Source: Ceratopteris richardii (lineage: Eukaryota > Streptophyta > Polypodiopsida > Polypodiales > Pteridaceae). From it: a DNA stretch of 64,000 nucleotides. The notes under the pieces were generated by a model. The model ran no database searches. It worked only from the letters and a program-made list of their open reading frames with translations, and was not told the origin of the DNA. A program made the position numbers and the translations under genes. Shown here piece after piece: positions 22,112 through 30,943 of this stretch. The stretch's first letter is position 1, and every line of letters starts with the position of its first letter. The DNA lies in assembly GCA_020310875.1 (NCBI GenBank), contig CM035428.1, positions 103,416,161-103,480,160 on the forward strand, written 5' to 3'.

Positions 22112-23332
22112 CTTTTGTCTAAGATTCTTGGGTATATGAACATATGCTTCACACCCAAAAGCTCAAAGATGATCATAATATGGTGGTTTCCTTGTCCATA
22201 ACTCTTGTGCCACTTTCAGACCTTTGGCAGTACTAGGTGAAAGGTCAATCACATGAACTGCAGTCAATACTGCTTTTGCCCAAAAACCTTGTGAGAGGTT
22301 TGCATGATGCAACATAGAGACTACTCTATCTTGAATAGTTCTATTCATCCTCTCAGCTACACCATTCTGTACTAGGGTATAAGGATCTATAAACTCTCTA
22401 CGAATCCCTCTAGACTGATAGAAAAGGTTGAATTCATGTGAGGTATACTCACCCCCATTATCTGAACGTAAAGCCTTAAGCTTAGTTCCTTTTTCAATCT
22501 TAACTGAAGCAAGCCATTTTCTGAAAGTAGGGAATACATCATCCCTTGATTTGATAGGATATACCCAGACCTTTCTAGTAGCATCATCTATGAAAGTAAA
22601 AAAGTAAAGAGAACCACCTAAGGACCTAGTGGGCATAGGACCACACACATCTGTATGAACGAGATCTAAAGGCTGAATTGAAGAGTCAATGTGCGTTCTA
22701 TGCACATTTCTGGTTTGCTTTCCATATTGACAATGATCACAAAATGAAAAACCATAGGCTGTTCAGTAACAGCTAACAAGTGTTCTTTCTGTGATACAAA
22801 TAAAGGATAAAGTGAGCCAACTTTGCTTCCTTTTGCAATAACCATATTGCCCTTTGATATACGAAAGGACTGAGCATAGAAGACCACCTTGTAACCAAGG
22901 TCATCAAGTTGACCAACTAACATCAAACTGTGATAACTGAGGTACATGGCGTACATTATGCATAGTAAATTTTGAACCATCAATGAATTGCACAACCACA
23001 TCTCCAATCCCCACAACATCACACTGGTAAGAGTCACCAAGTCTCACGGTACCAAGAGATTTTGCTGCATAATTAGAGAACCATTCTCTATGTGGTCTCA
23101 CATGGAAAGAAGCATCAGAATCTAGCAGCCAGGTGTGGGAAAGAGAATCAATCATAAGTGCCTCAGATGGCATAGTACTATCAAGTGTCAACACATCAGC
23201 ATCATCAGAAATAACATTAATTTCTTCAATCTTTAGAGTCGAAGTAGATGGTGCAGGTAAATGTTTAACATGCCCATCAACATTCTGTCCTTTACCTTTA
23301 GCATTCTTTAATGCATACCAGTCTTTGTTCAT
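22112..23332 (-). pseudogene. copia protease and integrase (D)
   Basis: Protease shows HTWLLDSDASFHV (usual LDSGAS changed to LDSDAS) and TMHNVRHVPQL. A frame change near 22910 leads to the pre-integrase segment. Integrase (22163-22705) keeps LVHTDVCGPMPTRSLGG, YFFTFIDDATRKVWVYPIKS, LRSDNGGEYTSHEF and LVQNGVAERMNRTI, so all three D-D-E residues are present. Stops at about 22160 and the frame changes make it a pseudogene, but it is less decayed than the A copies. Confidence 0.88.
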
Positions 23333-23392
23333 GTGTCTTTTCTTATGGAAATAATGGCATTCGATATCCCTCTTCCTTGATTTACTTCTACT

Positions 23393-24145
23393 CTTATTTC
23401 GTTGACCATTCTTTTCCTTGTTCTTGCTCCTGCCACATTGCTAATTCTTTCCTTGGTAAGAGTCACAAACATTATATGCATCTCCACTCTGAGTGCCAAC
23501 CATAGATTTTCTACAAATATCCTCACTCAAGAGTGCTCCACATATGTCATCATAGATGAGTTTCCCACCAGGTGCACTGTTGACAATAGCTGTGCAAAAC
23601 ATATCCCATGATGATGGCAGGGTGCATAACAACAATACTGCTTTCATTTCATTATCCATATCCATTTTTTGAGCTTGTAACTGGGAGAATATAGCATCAA
23701 ACTCATTTAGATGAGCAACAACACTATCTGTGTCCTTCATACGAAGGTCATATAATTTTCTCATCAAATACACTTTATTTGATGCCGTCTCTTTTTCATA
23801 TGTATTGCATAACTTCTTCCAAAGCTCCTCTGGACTTTCATAGTCTAATACTATAAAGTAATCATTATCTTCCAGGTGCAAGCGAATGGTAGACCTGGCC
23901 ATTTCATCTAACTCATCCCAATCATCTTCATCCATGTCAGTAGGCTTCTTTGAAATCCCATTTACTGGCTTCCATTGCCTCCTTTGAATCAGCTCATCTT
24001 TAATCTAATTCTTCCATAGAGCAAAGTTTGTGCCATCAAATTTTCGGATCTCAAAATGGTCTTTGCCCTACAAGTTATAGCTCCTCCTTGGAACACTAGC
24101 ACTAGACCCTGATCCACCAGATGTGCCTGAGACCTCTGATGCCAT
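23393..24145 (-). pseudogene. copia gag (D)
   Basis: ATG at 24145 opens MASEVSGTSGGSGSSASVPR, then FEIRKFDGTNFALWKN and, from 23935, MDEDDWDELDEMARSTIRLH to LLSEDICRKSMVGTQ, a UBN2-type copia gag. Stops interrupt the frame at about 24070 and 23997. The zinc knuckle near 23355 reads CHYFHKKRHMNKDW with its second and last Cys lost, so nucleic-acid binding is gone. Confidence 0.85.
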
Positions 24146-24472
24146 GATGGTAGAGATCTGAATAGAATGATAATGGAGCTAGAAGAGTCCAAACACCAAC
24201 AAATAAGTGTATCAAGGAGTAAATCGACCACTGTATAGTTGACTAAACCAGAAATCTGGAAAAATTTTGCCAGAGTATCCTCTGCAAAATTAGCATATGA
24301 CTAGTGTCAAAGTATCATAAAACTGCAAGTACTAACATGTCTACCTGCATAGTGAATCACCGACTCCACTGCATATAATCAGTTACCCAATAGAAGCCAA
24401 CTAGGCTTATCGAGCACCTATGAACAACTATCATACATCTCCTATGGCGAGGCTGGGTAAGTCTTCCACTTG
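24146..24472 (-). other. Leader region of copia D up to the LARD insertion
   Basis: No coding sequence is visible. In sense this is the region between the 5' LTR or leader and gag. It ends at the ACTTG target duplication. Directly across the LARD, at 46881, similarly non-coding DNA resumes. I could not find a Met-tRNA primer site in either half. Confidence 0.5.
24468..24472. repeat. Target site duplication ACTTG, left copy
   Basis: ACTTG immediately precedes the LARD 5' LTR (TGTTACCC) and is repeated at 46876-46880 right after its 3' LTR (CAACA). A 5-bp duplication is the standard signature of LTR-element integration and confirms the 22.4-kb span as one insertion. Confidence 0.93.
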
Positions 24473-24512
24473 TGTTACCCTAAGGGTTGCCCATAATTTT
24501 TCTCATGCTATG
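24473..24512 (+). repeat. LARD 5' LTR, first 40 bp
   Basis: TGTTACCCTAAGGGTTGCCC begins the LTR. It is identical to 46232-46271, and it stops after CTATG where element E inserted. Confidence 0.95.
24508..24512. repeat. Target site duplication CTATG of element E, left copy
   Basis: CTATG occurs immediately left of the E terminus TGTAGCTC (24513) and again at 41473-41477 right of the E terminus CTCAACA. The uninterrupted LARD 3' LTR at 46267-46271 has CTATG only once, so the empty site is preserved in the same window. Confidence 0.96.
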
Positions 24513-25148
24513 TGTAGCTCAATGATGAGTAGCACCTCCTTTAATGTCAATCCGGGAAGACGTGAGGATGGTATGAAGACCTCGAACAAGTGGAGGCACA
24601 AGTGCGTGAGTGAGAAGCACACAAACATGCACACACATACACACACACACGCGCACACACGGCAAGACAAAGAGTGAGAAGCAATGGAGTTCTTAGATTA
24701 CTTTCAAAAAGCTCTTACAAGTTCGTTTCAATTACAATCCAACCTCAAAAATGAGCTCTCTAGCTCTTTTTATAGTTTTTGACTAGGTTTTGGCCCTGTC
24801 CAGACCTAGTGTCCGGCCTAGTTTAAAATTAGGTTCCAGGGCCAATTTGAGGGCTTAAACGGAGTCTAAAAAATACGAAAATTGATATGTAGGTACTTCT
24901 AAGGCTCCTCAAGCTCAAGGACTCCTTGGCTTGCACAAAATGGAGCTACAAAAAAATGAAATGGTATTTACAATGATTGTTAGTGATAAGAATCACTGTT
25001 ATAAAGATGTTGATTTGGAAAAATTTGAAGGGCCTATCTGCTAGATTTGCGTCGACTGCTTTGTCTACTTACTCCTTCGCCTCGCTCTGACTCTCTCCGC
25101 TGGCTTCCTTGTCTAGTCAATCCTTGGGTGCCCATACTGCTCTCAACA
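24513..25148 (-). repeat. 3' LTR of element E
   Basis: 636 bp, plus-strand ends TGTAGCTC and CTCAACA. It aligns end to end with 40845-41472, with a (CA)n length change and a 6-bp indel. Its first 115 sense bases (25148-25034) are the end of the extra ORF. Confidence 0.96.
24766..24774 (-). promoter_or_regulatory. TATA box in E 3' LTR
   Basis: In sense TATAAAAAG followed by AGCTAGAGAGCTC. It is the same in the 5' LTR (41090-41098), where it would drive the element, and in the LTR of C (15265-15274). Here it could drive readout transcription into the LARD and copia D. Confidence 0.75.
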
Positions 25149-26440
25149 CCCCCCCCTCTCTCGTGTCTGTCGTCCCTGATAGACCCTTGTTGCTGGGAGT
25201 GTTGGATGTAATATTGCACAACCTGAGTGGCAAGCTGATGTTCTTGTAGATGTAGTCCTCTGGCGAAGTCTGTCATCATACGATCCCAATCAATTGGTCC
25301 TGGAATGTCCGGATGTGGCAGACGTAACTGATCTGCATGGATCGCTTGTTCTACTGCGAATAGATGTAGCAAATGTGTGGGTCTGGGAATGAAGATTTCG
25401 GAATGATATTCCCAGAATCCCGTAGCGAACATTTCCTCAAATGTCTGCTTGAAGCATGCTGGTAAGTACTTTATTCGTGCATGCCAGGCAAAGACTATAG
25501 TGACCGAGGGAGTCTGGCTCATGTCGTAGACTAAATCCTTGTTACCTTGAGAGAATCCAGGGGCAGAGATGTATGGAGCTTGTACATTCCGAAAGGTTTT
25601 GAAGACAATGGTCATGAGCTCGAATATCTTCATACACATTTTCGCTGCTATGTCGGGTACATTATTTAGATGTGTAGACCAGTGCCGAATTGTTGATATC
25701 ATGTAAGCTACGGTTGGGGTCCCCCGAGGTGGAGCAAAATATGGATAGTTAACCCAAGCCGAGCATTCTTTATTGTTGCGTACCTTGATTGCAAATGCTT
25801 GCCAGGATCTGCGACGTACCACTGGGCAATAGCATGGATTATACTTGATATATAGTGGCATGGTTGCCCAGGTGCTCATCATCTCTGGGTAATCGGTTAG
25901 TAGACGTGCACGCCAATTAGGTTGGAAGATCGAGCTAGCACGTGCATCTGTCGGTAAATCCCCTATCTCAAATTGAGTGGCGAATGTGGGCTCCTTCCTT
26001 GTATGTCTTTTGACTTCTGCATTATAATCATGTAGTAAGACAAAATAAGGCATGTTTTGTGACTCTGATGTTGTGATTAACCGTTGATGGGATAAGTTTT
26101 GAAAGTAGGAAGACCGAAGGACAGTTTCTTCCAGATTTGTGAGAGATTGCATTTGCACGGCCACACGATCATCATGTGTCTTACCCACTTTCTCGACCCT
26201 TTTGACCCAATCTGGAACTTGAATTTCTAAAGTGTCTTGTCCTTCCTCTGTAGTTCGACCAGCGGGTGTCGGCATAGGCTCGTATGGCTCTTCATAGCTG
26301 TCATCGACGGGGATTTCCACTACTGTTTCAAGTTTTGGTTCTTCAATGGGCGAGGGTGGCCTTTCATATGGTAAGAGGCGTGCTTGGAGTTCTGCCACTT
26401 GTTTCCGGAGGGTCTCTACTTCTTCTGTAGAGTGTTGCAA
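25034..26440 (-). CDS. Extra ORF of element E, C-terminal segment
   Basis: This 468-residue segment continues in the same frame as 26480-28567, separated only by a TAG at 26480-26482. It opens with a leucine-rich helix (VETLRKQVAELQARLL), an acidic EEP-rich stretch, then a folded-looking domain rich in aromatic residues (NWRARLLTDYPEMMSTWATM, YIKYNPCYCPVVRRRSWQAF, HARIKYLPACFKQTFEEMFA). The tail is Arg/Ser-rich (RQSSRRKSSR) and is encoded by the polypurine tract and the LTR. I recognise no family; no transmembrane segment is evident, so the env-like label used for Athila ORFs is not supported. The N-terminal half of this segment is echoed at 51540-51840. Confidence 0.8.
   Translation of the reverse strand: MQHSTEEVETLRKQVAELQARLLPYERPPSPIEEPKLETVVEIPVDDSYEEPYEPMPTPAGRTTEEGQDTLEIQVPDWVKRVEKVGKTHDDRVAVQMQSLTNLEETVLRSSYFQNLSHQRLITTSESQNMPYFVLLHDYNAEVKRHTRKEPTFATQFEIGDLPTDARASSIFQPNWRARLLTDYPEMMSTWATMPLYIKYNPCYCPVVRRRSWQAFAIKVRNNKECSAWVNYPYFAPPRGTPTVAYMISTIRHWSTHLNNVPDIAAKMCMKIFELMTIVFKTFRNVQAPYISAPGFSQGNKDLVYDMSQTPSVTIVFAWHARIKYLPACFKQTFEEMFATGFWEYHSEIFIPRPTHLLHLFAVEQAIHADQLRLPHPDIPGPIDWDRMMTDFARGLHLQEHQLATQVVQYYIQHSQQQGSIRDDRHERGGGVESSMGTQGLTRQGSQRRESERGEGVSRQSSRRKSSR
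25149..25162 (-). other. Polypurine tract of element E
   Basis: In sense GAGAGAGGGGGGGG directly abuts the 3' LTR start TGTTGAGAG. It primes plus-strand DNA synthesis during reverse transcription. It lies inside the extra ORF, where it encodes part of ERGGGV. Confidence 0.93.
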
Positions 26441-26479
26441 GATTGCCGACTCCTGTTGAGCTGTGGGGACACTGGCTAT

Positions 26480-28567
26480 CTATTTTTTTAGATCTGCACA
26501 TTCAGTCTCTAACTTTTCATATGACTCCAAGAAATTTGCATGCTCCTCAAGTAAGATGCGAATGTCTTCCGATGGGACTGCTCTATATCTGGTAGGGCTA
26601 ATGGTCGCTCCTACAGTTCCTTCCATAGCCGCTTCAAAGTTGTCTTGGTTTTGTTGTTGAAGTCTCTTGTTCTCTTCTAGTGCTGCTGCCATATGCTTCC
26701 TTAATAGCCCAATGTTGCGTCTGAGTGTAGCATTAGATATCATTTGCGCTTGGAGCACTGTTTCTAATTCCTTGACTGCTTGGTCATCCACAGTTGATGT
26801 CTTTGATTCTAGTTCGGAGTGAGCCTGCTGCAAGGTGGTATGCTCGGTTAGGAGCGTTTGGTAATCAGCTTCAAGAGTGGTGACCCTAGCTTGCAGACGT
26901 TGAGATTCTGCTTGGAGGGCCGTAGTGCGTTCTTCCAATTGATGGTATTCTTGTTGTAGTTGATGTGCACACTGAAGTAAGGTGTTGAACGTGCTATTTA
27001 CATTATGAGATGCAAGGGGAAAAGTTTGAAGTGCAGGGGAGGTGGGATTGGGTAGGGGGGTAGTGAATGCTGTGTGTGCCAATGATGTGAGTGGTGAGGT
27101 GGGGGGTAAGGGAGGGGAAGATGGTGGAATCGTGGGGAGAGCTGCTGTGGTTGGTGAAATGTCCATTGGGTCAGACAAAGTGGTGTGTACGGGGGCTACC
27201 ATGTAGGTGGGTATGGTAGGTGAAGTGAGTGTGGTGTTCGTGTAAATTGATGTCGTTGCGAACATCGGGGAAACGTGCCTCTGAAACATTGGAGAGCGGA
27301 TGAACTGCTCCACAAAGGACGGGTATTGGGGTGGTGCGGTCAGGTTGAAAGAGGTGTAGGGGCCAGATGGGAAGTGAGGGTCATGGAATGGAGGTACCCG
27401 TATTGGGGGATAGGATGGGAAACACAGGGTGCCTTCGGTGGGTGCTGGGTTTCCAACTACACTTGGAATTATGGGATGGCCAGTCATGGGTTCGGAGGAT
27501 GGAAGGGTTGAAGTGTACAAGGGATTGATGACGAATGAGAAGAGGGTTTCTTGTGAGGTGGGTTCTCGAAATGAGAATGATGTGAATGAGGGTGGGTTGT
27601 AAGTGGAGGTAGAGGTGATAGATGTCGTTTCTTCCATGGTGGGAGGTGGTGGTGGGGGTGGAGAAGGTGGTGATGGAGGATGCTGGGGTGAGATGGGTGA
27701 TGTCTGAACGAAGGTTTCGGCAGAGAGGTCAGTGGTGGTTGTGGGGGTAGCTGTTGTTTCAATGGGTACTTCTTGTTCTGTGACGGGTATCCTGATAGTC
27801 TTACCTGCTCGTGGTAACGTGTCAACTCTGCGTTTGTCATACCTTACGGATTGGCGGACTGCAATGTGGACAGCTTCCGGAACTCCTAAAGATTCTGACA
27901 CTAATTTGAGGGTGTCAATGAAATGTTGGTCCACCCCTTCATCTGATAGCATTTCTTGCATCAAAGCTTGACCGGATACAAGAGAGAGTTGATGCCTTTC
28001 TTGTACTGCTTTGATTCTGTCGTATAACCTTCGTAGTTGAGCTGTATATGCTGGTGCACCTACAAGTTCTGGCACTTCTTGTTGCTCCTCTTGATGCTCT
28101 TGATCATAATCCTCCTCATCTTCCTCCTGTTCTTCATCTCCGTCATCCTCTTCATCCACTTCAACTGGTGTGACAGGTGCTTGGGAGGTTGTGGCCTGCG
28201 TTTGCACGTTTTCCGCTTGTTGTGCCTCTTCTGCCTCCAACTCTACATCTTGTAATAATTGTTCGAAATCTTCATTAGTGAGTTCTTCCAAAGGTGCACC
28301 ACTGGGAAATTCAAGATCGGTTGGGATAGGAGGGAATATCAAGGTGGAACCATCAGTGCTGCGTCTTGGAAGTCGGAGTGTGAATGGTCGGACTCTTCGG
28401 GGTGGAGGGGTGACGTCTGGTGTTAGGGTGGCTCCACGTGGTTGAGCACATGGGACTTGGACAGTGCCTCTCATTTTCTTAGAAGGTGGTCCAGTGGATG
28501 TCCTGCCTCTAAACTGCTCTACCCGATTCCACATTAGGGCCCGTTGAATAGGAATGTCATAAGCCAA
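26480..28567 (-). CDS. Extra ORF of element E, middle segment
   Basis: The 695-residue frame is continuous with the segments on both sides apart from TAG codons. Its layout is: basic start (SKKMRG), acidic run of Glu/Asp (about residues 140-165), a helical part (LRRLYDRIKAVQERHQLSLV), a long Pro/Ser/Thr-rich linker (about 280-540), and a long coiled coil (about 545-690, TTALQAESQRLQARVTTLEA, EENKRLQQQNQDNFEAAMEG). The product looks like a structural or adaptor protein. The same layout is present in the decayed paralogue at 49200-51300. True translation start is not at 28567; the frame should begin at 29428. Confidence 0.78.
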   Translation of the reverse strand: MAYDIPIQRALMWNRVEQFRGRTSTGPPSKKMRGTVQVPCAQPRGATLTPDVTPPPRRVRPFTLRLPRRSTDGSTLIFPPIPTDLEFPSGAPLEELTNEDFEQLLQDVELEAEEAQQAENVQTQATTSQAPVTPVEVDEEDDGDEEQEEDEEDYDQEHQEEQQEVPELVGAPAYTAQLRRLYDRIKAVQERHQLSLVSGQALMQEMLSDEGVDQHFIDTLKLVSESLGVPEAVHIAVRQSVRYDKRRVDTLPRAGKTIRIPVTEQEVPIETTATPTTTTDLSAETFVQTSPISPQHPPSPPSPPPPPPPTMEETTSITSTSTYNPPSFTSFSFREPTSQETLFSFVINPLYTSTLPSSEPMTGHPIIPSVVGNPAPTEGTLCFPSYPPIRVPPFHDPHFPSGPYTSFNLTAPPQYPSFVEQFIRSPMFQRHVSPMFATTSIYTNTTLTSPTIPTYMVAPVHTTLSDPMDISPTTAALPTIPPSSPPLPPTSPLTSLAHTAFTTPLPNPTSPALQTFPLASHNVNSTFNTLLQCAHQLQQEYHQLEERTTALQAESQRLQARVTTLEADYQTLLTEHTTLQQAHSELESKTSTVDDQAVKELETVLQAQMISNATLRRNIGLLRKHMAAALEENKRLQQQNQDNFEAAMEGTVGATISPTRYRAVPSEDIRILLEEHANFLESYEKLETECADLKK

Positions 28568-28612
28568 ACACCTATAAATGATTCTCGTCAGAGCACAACA
28601 ACCATATAAAAC

Positions 28613-29428
28613 CTATTTCCGCGGCCATCGTTTGTGAGCTAGGTGTATCTGATCAATTATCCAGTGGGGTAAGTTGATGGTGAGGCTCTGTGTCTTTGCC
28701 AGATACAAACTAAACCAAATCTTTTTGGGCGGCATGGTGAATCTATCTTGTGCCGGGAAAGCAAAGTGTTGCATGCACATGCGAAGGTGTATTGCAATAT
28801 TAGGCGTCATGGATACCATGTCCTTAAGTTTGGTGAGACTTCGATTCTTCATGTAATCCGGTACTAGGGTTTCCTTCTCTGTAGGAATATGCATTCCGCG
28901 CATATCTAGAGCCTCTCTCACCAAGTTGTTTGATAGTCTGAACCTCTTGAGCTCATTCCCCTTTGTCAGAGATGGAATCACAAATGAGCTTGCACCTTTT
29001 GGGTTCTGGTTTGGAGTCAAGGTGTTGATGAGGTAGTAGCATCGCATGAAGTCAGGTTTTGGAAGTCGTGCACTGAAATAGGCACTCAATCCTGCCTTTT
29101 CCCATATCGAACGTAGACCTTCTGCATTTTGTAATTTCTCAAATTCTCTTGTAAAGAAATGGTATCTGCCTTGCTTCCCATTGAAGTCCAACTCTGATTC
29201 CCATAGGTACGTTCCTTCACCCAAGGGTCCTGCCACCTCAGTAAACCAGTGGGAAGTCTTTCCTACGGGCATGGTGTGGCCACGCGGAGGGTCCGCAATA
29301 GGTATGATTTTGACGGCCTGCAATGCTTCTGGTCTTTCATTTGTCTCAGGCAAAACGGGTAAACTGTCTAAGTCCACCACTTGCGGGCTTGTTTCTGTGT
29401 GAGAGCTAGTTCCTGCTGCCTCAGCCAT
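28613..29428 (-). CDS. Extra ORF of element E, N-terminal segment
   Basis: ATG at 29428 starts MAEAAGTSSHTETSPQVVDL, 217 bp after the previous frame ends. The 271 residues form a conserved globular domain: GRYHFFTREFEKLQNAEGLR, FSARLPKPDFMRCYYLINTL, CMQHFAFPAQDRFTMPPKKI and LPHWIIDQIHLAHKRWPRK, then TAG at 28613-28615. Beyond the TAG the frame reads VLYGCCALTRIIYRCLAYDI, which matches the uninterrupted paralogue (KKVIHGCCALTRIVYMCLAY at about 49190-49250). So the TAG replaces a Lys codon and the ancestral protein was about 1,465 residues. Function unknown; conservation between two divergent copies indicates past selection. Confidence 0.82.
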   Translation of the reverse strand: MAEAAGTSSHTETSPQVVDLDSLPVLPETNERPEALQAVKIIPIADPPRGHTMPVGKTSHWFTEVAGPLGEGTYLWESELDFNGKQGRYHFFTREFEKLQNAEGLRSIWEKAGLSAYFSARLPKPDFMRCYYLINTLTPNQNPKGASSFVIPSLTKGNELKRFRLSNNLVREALDMRGMHIPTEKETLVPDYMKNRSLTKLKDMVSMTPNIAIHLRMCMQHFAFPAQDRFTMPPKKIWFSLYLAKTQSLTINLPHWIIDQIHLAHKRWPRK

Positions 29429-29644
29429 GTTGAAAACTTCGCAGCTGGTTCTGTGAGAATTTATAAATAAATGTTAACATTGCAATGGACACAAAAATGA
29501 CACGGTGTCCCCTGTTACAACATTAACTTAAAGTTTGGGAGTGGTTAGGGGTTAATAAGTGCTCGGTGCTAGTGTGTGTAGTTAGGAATTGGGTAGACCT
29601 ACGAGCTAAGCGGAATGATGTGATGTGAGAGTGTAGCGGTTAGG

Positions 29645-30943
29645 TTAGTAGGTGGTCATGGATTTACAATTGGGGTCCGGGGGTTTGTTACAAGACTTGG
29701 GCTGCCAAATGCAGTGGATGGGTTTTGCTCTTGGTTCCGTAGAGACTCTCGAGAGCATTATAGGTGTGTCAGCTTGAAAATGAGGCCTTTTAGGGACCCA
29801 TTTACAAGTGATTCTGTTCGTGCTCATGGGCCTTGGTGTGTTCCCGAGTGTTGAAAATGAGTGGATGCCGTCTGTGCGAGTGAATGGATCATGCTGTGTA
29901 GGGTGTGTTCTTGGTGTAGTTATTTGAGCCCGCAAACAAGCCTTAGGCACCCAAATTTGTCTTGATTGTGGGCTGGCCTTCATCGACTTCTTGGGCACCC
30001 AAATAGACTTCATGTTAACAGATGAGCTTCTGAAAGACTTCTTATTAGTATCGTGTTGTTGGTTACTAATAAGAGGCTTTGACCGTGTGGTTGGCTTGAG
30101 TGCAACCGGGTGTTCGCCTTTCCGCACCCACACTTGTTTCACTTGCTGAGACATTTTGCTGCGCAGGTACTTTTGATCTCTGACATAGGTATTACTCTGC
30201 TTCTTCTGTCTTTGATCCACCTTTGGTTTCCGCCTCCCTCTGGCCTTTGGAAAAGAAGGGAGTTCCGTTGCATCCCTGAATCCCTTTTTGCAACCATCAT
30301 TCCTCTGCAACACATAGTTTTGGACAAGAACAGCATGGTCATCTTCATGTGTACTCCTGGAAGGACCAGGAGTGTGTGCCTTTCCTAGTTCCTTGAGTGC
30401 TCCATTATCTAACTCTACTGTAATTCGACTATGATTGACCCATACCTGAAGAAGTCCACTTCTTAGGTTTAGGTTGACTGCTTGGTCATAGATCCAGTCT
30501 TGACCCAAGACAAGAGGTTCAGTGAGGTCCTCATCTTGACACACTAGTACCTTAACTATCATTGCCTCATCATGAATGTAGAGGGGAAGTTCCACCTCGC
30601 CCATGCAAGGGGTTTCCACGCCTCCCAATCCTATGAGATATGCTTCCATAGGATTGACAGTTAATTGCAACTCTTGACAGTAAGACAATTTAACAACACT
30701 AGTGGCTGCGCCTGAGTCAATCAAGGCTCTTACAGTCCTTGCACTCTTTCCTTGTCCTATATCTACGGTTATGAAAGGACGTCTATCAGTTATCCTATGT
30801 GAGCTAACACCTGAAACTTCACACATAGCTACGTCATATCCTTGATCTGCATATGCATCTTGCCTAGGGTGCTCTCTACCTTGTCTTCTTAATTTCATTC
30901 TCCGTATGCGCTCTAGGGCTTCTGCTTGAGCTTCTTCTCGAAT
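29645..30943 (-). CDS. Second retropepsin-like domain with W(V/I)PK repeats, downstream of pol
   Basis: The frame continues from pol across a single TGA (30944-30946) and runs 433 codons to a TAA. After a basic helix (REEAQAEALERIRRMKLRRQ) comes a retropepsin-like fold: FITVDIGQGKSARTVRALID, the catalytic ALIDSGAATSVV at about 30715, and LGQDWIYDQAVNLNLRSGLL. The C-terminal half repeats a short motif six times: WVRK, WVPK three times, WQPK and similar, in basic Pro/Ser-rich surroundings. A normal protease is already present in pol at about residue 586, so this is a duplicated domain. It may cleave, or may act only as a dimerisation module. The repeats also appear in the older copy at 47790-48060. 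Confidence 0.82.
   Translation of the reverse strand: MREEAQAEALERIRRMKLRRQGREHPRQDAYADQGYDVAMCEVSGVSSHRITDRRPFITVDIGQGKSARTVRALIDSGAATSVVKLSYCQELQLTVNPMEAYLIGLGGVETPCMGEVELPLYIHDEAMIVKVLVCQDEDLTEPLVLGQDWIYDQAVNLNLRSGLLQVWVNHSRITVELDNGALKELGKAHTPGPSRSTHEDDHAVLVQNYVLQRNDGCKKGFRDATELPSFPKARGRRKPKVDQRQKKQSNTYVRDQKYLRSKMSQQVKQVWVRKGEHPVALKPTTRSKPLISNQQHDTNKKSFRSSSVNMKSIWVPKKSMKASPQSRQIWVPKACLRAQITTPRTHPTQHDPFTRTDGIHSFSTLGNTPRPMSTNRITCKWVPKRPHFQADTPIMLSRVSTEPRAKPIHCIWQPKSCNKPPDPNCKSMTTY

Larger units (their letters stand above)
20741..24472 (-). mobile_element. Ty1/copia element D, 3'-truncated and split
   Basis: Read right to left it holds gag, protease, integrase and RT, ending inside the RT/RNase H boundary (RYISNPGK) at about 20741. 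The sequence upstream of gag (24146-24472) is interrupted by the LARD-like element and appears to continue at 46881. No LTR is visible on the left. Its RT is close to the fragment at 2303-3036. Confidence 0.87.

Noticed and set aside
24603..24660. CA-repeat microsatellite as a separate feature
   Set aside because: It is an internal part of both E LTRs and differs in length only between them, so it is reported within the LTR.
25034..29428. Envelope gene making element E an endogenous retrovirus
   Set aside because: I see no signal peptide, transmembrane segment or glycoprotein pattern in the extra ORF; the acidic, proline-rich and coiled-coil layout does not suggest an envelope.
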